A stretch of DNA of 7,949 nt, taken from Pseudomonadota bacterium (GTDB lineage: Bacteria > Pseudomonadota > Alphaproteobacteria > Reyranellales > Reyranellaceae). Location of the stretch: the NCBI GenBank assembly GCA_023436825.1, contig JAEZHS010000429.1, forward strand, positions 1 to 7,949. Reading direction: 5' to 3'. How positions within the stretch are numbered: the stretch's first letter is position 1; each line of letters begins with the position of its first letter. Shown piece by piece: positions 5,806 through 7,949 of the stretch. The translations under genes were made by a program, and so were the position numbers. The notes under the pieces were generated by a model. It searched no databases and was not told where the DNA came from. It saw nothing but the letters and a program-made list of their open reading frames with translations.

Positions 5806-6840
5806 ATGAGTGGCACCGTGATGCCGACGATCCGCGAAGTGGCGCGGCTGGCCGGCGTTTCCGTGGCCACCGTCTCCAAGACGCTGAACGACTCAGGCAA
5901 GGTCAGCGAGGCGCTGCGCGAACGCGTCGAGACTGCCGCCCGCACCTTGGGCTATGCGCCGCACGCCAGCGCCCGCAGCCTGCGCAGCGGTGCGACGCGC
6001 ATCCTCGGCCTGCTCGTCGCCGACATCACCAATCCGTTCTTCCTCAAGCTCGTCGAGCACATCGAGCAACTGGCCAGCGCGGCGGGCTATTCCGTCATCC
6101 TGTGCAACAGCGGCGAGGAGGCGGAGCGCGAGGAGCGGCATCTCAGGATGCTGCTGTCCCAGCGCGTCGACGGCATCCTGCTGATCCCGGTACGCGACCG
6201 CTGGCGCGACCGCATCGGCGCGCTGTCGCGCCTGCCGCAGCCGCTCGTGCTCGTCGACCGCATGCTCGAGGGCCTCGAGGCCGATTCCGTCACGATCGAC
6301 AATCGCATGGCCGGGTATCTCGCCGGAGAGCATCTCTTCCGGCTCGGGCACCGGCGTGTCGCCATCGTCATGGGTTCGCCCGAGCACCCGATCGCCCGCC
6401 ATCGTCTCGACGGCTTCCGCGAGGCCCTCGCCACGGGCGGCATCGCCCTCGACGAACAACTGATCGCCAGGAACTGCTTCAACGAAGAGGCGGCCTATCG
6501 CGCGGTGCTCGCCCTCCTCGACCGCCCCGAGCGGCCGACGGCAATCCTTGCCACGAACAACCACCTCACGCTCGGCCTGCTGCGCGCCGTCACCGACCGC
6601 GCGCTTGCGATACCGGACGCCCTGTCGGTGATCGCCGTCGACGATCTGCCGTTCTCCGCGATCATGCGCCCGGGCCTTACGGTGGTCATGCAGCCGTCAG
6701 CCGCAATCGCCGAGGCCGCCATCTCCGGTCTTCTCGACCGTATCGGCGATCGCGCTCCGCGGGATGGCGCGAAAGCCGTCGTCCTCGAGCCGCGCCTTGC
6801 CGTGCGAGGCTCGACCGCAGCCCGGCCGCCCCGCGCCTGA
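5806..6840 (+). CDS. LacI/GalR-family transcriptional regulator
   Basis: A 344-residue DNA-binding regulator, normal length for the family. The N-terminal helix-turn-helix spans about 7-29 (PTIREVARLAGVSVATVSKTLND), and the hinge helix is ASARSLRSG (54-62), with the leucine (L59) that in LacI relatives wedges into a central CpG step. That agrees with the two AAACGTTT sites next to the gene. The periplasmic-binding-protein-like sensor domain starts near ILGLLVADITNPFF (66-79) and includes RHRLDGFREAL (198-208), the NN pair at 251-252 and AVDDLPFS (277-284), at positions where family members contact a small effector. The start at 5806 rests on the ribosome-binding site; a longer frame from a TTG at 5749 is open but lies upstream of the predicted transcript. 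It is divergent from the transporter operon, which it most likely represses together with itself. LacI-family proteins usually sense sugars or nucleosides; the effector is unknown. The C-terminus (STAARPPRA) is unstructured. Confidence 0.95.
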   Translation: MSGTVMPTIREVARLAGVSVATVSKTLNDSGKVSEALRERVETAARTLGYAPHASARSLRSGATRILGLLVADITNPFFLKLVEHIEQLASAAGYSVILCNSGEEAEREERHLRMLLSQRVDGILLIPVRDRWRDRIGALSRLPQPLVLVDRMLEGLEADSVTIDNRMAGYLAGEHLFRLGHRRVAIVMGSPEHPIARHRLDGFREALATGGIALDEQLIARNCFNEEAAYRAVLALLDRPERPTAILATNNHLTLGLLRAVTDRALAIPDALSVIAVDDLPFSAIMRPGLTVVMQPSAAIAEAAISGLLDRIGDRAPRDGAKAVVLEPRLAVRGSTAARPPRA

Positions 6841-6845
6841 CCGAA

Positions 6846-7949
6846 TCAGTCCTTCCGCGTCTCGAACTCATGGAACTCGCTCATGAACGGCGCGGCCACC
6901 GCGGCGTTCAGCTTGCAGTCGAGCAGCACGGGGCCGTCAGGCCTGGCCAATAGCGGCGCCACCTTCTTCAGGTCATCGAGGGCGCGGATGGTCGCCGCCT
7001 GGAAGCCGAAGGCCTCGGCGATCGGAGCGTAGTCGACGTCGGGGAACACCGACTTCGCCACCGGCAGATCGCGCATCTTCAGGAAGTGCAGCTCCGCGCC
7101 GTAGGCGCAATCGTTCATCACCACGATCACCAGCGGCAGATCCTCGCGTACCACCGTCTCGAGCTCACCCAGGGTCATCAGGAAGCCGCCGTCGCCCACG
7201 ACCAAGACGGTGGTCTCGTCGGGCCGCGCCTTGGCCACGCCCAGCGCTGTGCCGAAGCCCATGCCGATCGAGGCGAAGTCGCTGGTCAGCTTGAAATGGC
7301 CCGGTCCCGGCACGGAAAGATACGGCACGATGCCGAGGAAGTTGCCGGCGTCGTAGACGAGGTTGCGCTGCTGCGGCAGCAGCTTCTCCAGCGCCACCCC
7401 CAGGGCACGCGGATCGACCGTGCGCGGCGTGTTGGCGGGCTCGAAGTCGCGGGCGATGTCGAAGCCCGAGAGGAAACGCAGCGTCTCGTCGGAGCGGAAC
7501 GGCCGGTCGGCGTTCGACCCGGGTGGCAGGGCCTCGAGCAGCGCCTCGGCCGCCAGGCGCGCATCGCCCACCACGGCGACGTCGGCGGGATGCCAGCGGC
7601 CGATATGGCTGCGGTCGGCGTCGACCTGGATCAGCGGCACCTTGGGCAGCGAATGGCCGAAGCTCATGGTGAGGAGATTCAGCCCGGCGCCGAACACCAC
7701 GACGCAATCGGCCTGGTCGATCATGCGCCGGGCGGCCGAATGGGAGAACGCGCCGACGATGCCGAGGTTGGCCGGATGGCCGCGGAACATATCCTTGCCG
7801 CGGGCCGAAGTCGCGAGCAGCGCGCCGGTGCGATCGGCGAGCCGCTCGATCTCGGCCTTGGCGCCGGCGCGATGGGCGCCCATGCCGGCCAGGATCACCG
7901 GCTTGCGGCTCTGACGCAGCAGCGCGGCCGCGGCCTCGATGACCGGGAA
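6846..7949 (-). CDS. Thiamine-diphosphate-dependent enzyme, acetolactate-synthase-like (5' end outside window)
   Basis: The frame is open to the right edge, so only the last 367 residues are visible. They begin in the central domain (FPVIEAAAALLRQSRKPVIL, typical linker into the TPP_enzyme_M fold, with VVVFGAGLN further on). They end with the C-terminal cofactor-binding domain: IGMGFGTALGVA, then the Mg2+/ThDP motif GDGGF (visible-fragment residues about 252-256) and its Asn-Asp partner in MNDCAYG (about 278-284). The Asp-to-Asn spacing of 26 is normal. The N-terminal domain with the catalytic glutamate would lie beyond the edge. The superfamily includes acetolactate synthase, benzoylformate decarboxylase and other 2-oxoacid or acyl-CoA lyases; the substrate cannot be assigned from this part. 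It converges on the regulator gene with 5 bases between the two stop codons, and belongs to a unit transcribed from the right. Confidence 0.92.
   Translation of the reverse strand, partial: FPVIEAAAALLRQSRKPVILAGMGAHRAGAKAEIERLADRTGALLATSARGKDMFRGHPANLGIVGAFSHSAARRMIDQADCVVVFGAGLNLLTMSFGHSLPKVPLIQVDADRSHIGRWHPADVAVVGDARLAAEALLEALPPGSNADRPFRSDETLRFLSGFDIARDFEPANTPRTVDPRALGVALEKLLPQQRNLVYDAGNFLGIVPYLSVPGPGHFKLTSDFASIGMGFGTALGVAKARPDETTVLVVGDGGFLMTLGELETVVREDLPLVIVVMNDCAYGAELHFLKMRDLPVAKSVFPDVDYAPIAEAFGFQAATIRALDDLKKVAPLLARPDGPVLLDCKLNAAVAAPFMSEFHEFETRKD

Noticed and set aside
1..7949. CRISPR array, tRNA, rRNA, prophage or toxin-antitoxin genes
   Set aside because: No regularly spaced repeats, RNA-gene signatures or matching protein motifs were seen on either strand.

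Overview
The window is about 8 kb of high-GC DNA with codon use (strong G/C at third positions) and gene content typical of an alphaproteobacterium, most likely of the Rhizobiales/Hyphomicrobiales type. This is inferred from composition and family resemblance only; no marker gene is present. The only clearly AT-richer stretch is the roughly 120 bases that carry the regulatory signals near 5675-5795.

Left two thirds (52-5466, minus strand): one tightly packed operon for a complete ABC importer of the peptide/opine/nickel (Opp/Dpp) family. In transcription order it encodes two inner-membrane permeases (OppB- and OppC-like), two ATPases (OppD- and OppF-like) and a periplasmic family-5 solute-binding protein. 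Junctions are a 9-base gap (B/C), a TGATG one-base overlap (C/D) and two ATGA four-base overlaps (D/F and F/binding protein), so the genes look translationally coupled. The binding protein comes last rather than first, but has its own strong ribosome-binding site. A 12-bp perfect hairpin lies just after it and may end the operon.

Middle (5467-5805): a 339-base divergent control region. It holds a 100-base near-perfect palindrome inside the predicted leader of the transporter mRNA and a possible 65-codon leader ORF whose stop overlaps the first permease start (ATGA). It also holds plausible divergent promoters and two AAACGTTT-centred sites exactly 100 bases apart. These sites have the CG-centred symmetric form expected for a LacI/GalR-family regulator, and each falls next to the predicted transcription start of one of the divergent units.

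Right part: a plus-strand LacI/GalR-family regulator gene (5806-6840), then, converging with only 5 bases between stop codons, the 3' part of a thiamine-diphosphate-dependent enzyme gene of the acetolactate-synthase-like superfamily. That gene runs off the right edge, so its N-terminal domain is not visible.

A coherent reading is a catabolic locus in which the LacI-type protein represses the importer and itself until an inducer, probably the imported compound or a metabolite of it, appears. The substrate cannot be read from the sequence. The protein-coding content is ordinary; the unusual material is in the control region.
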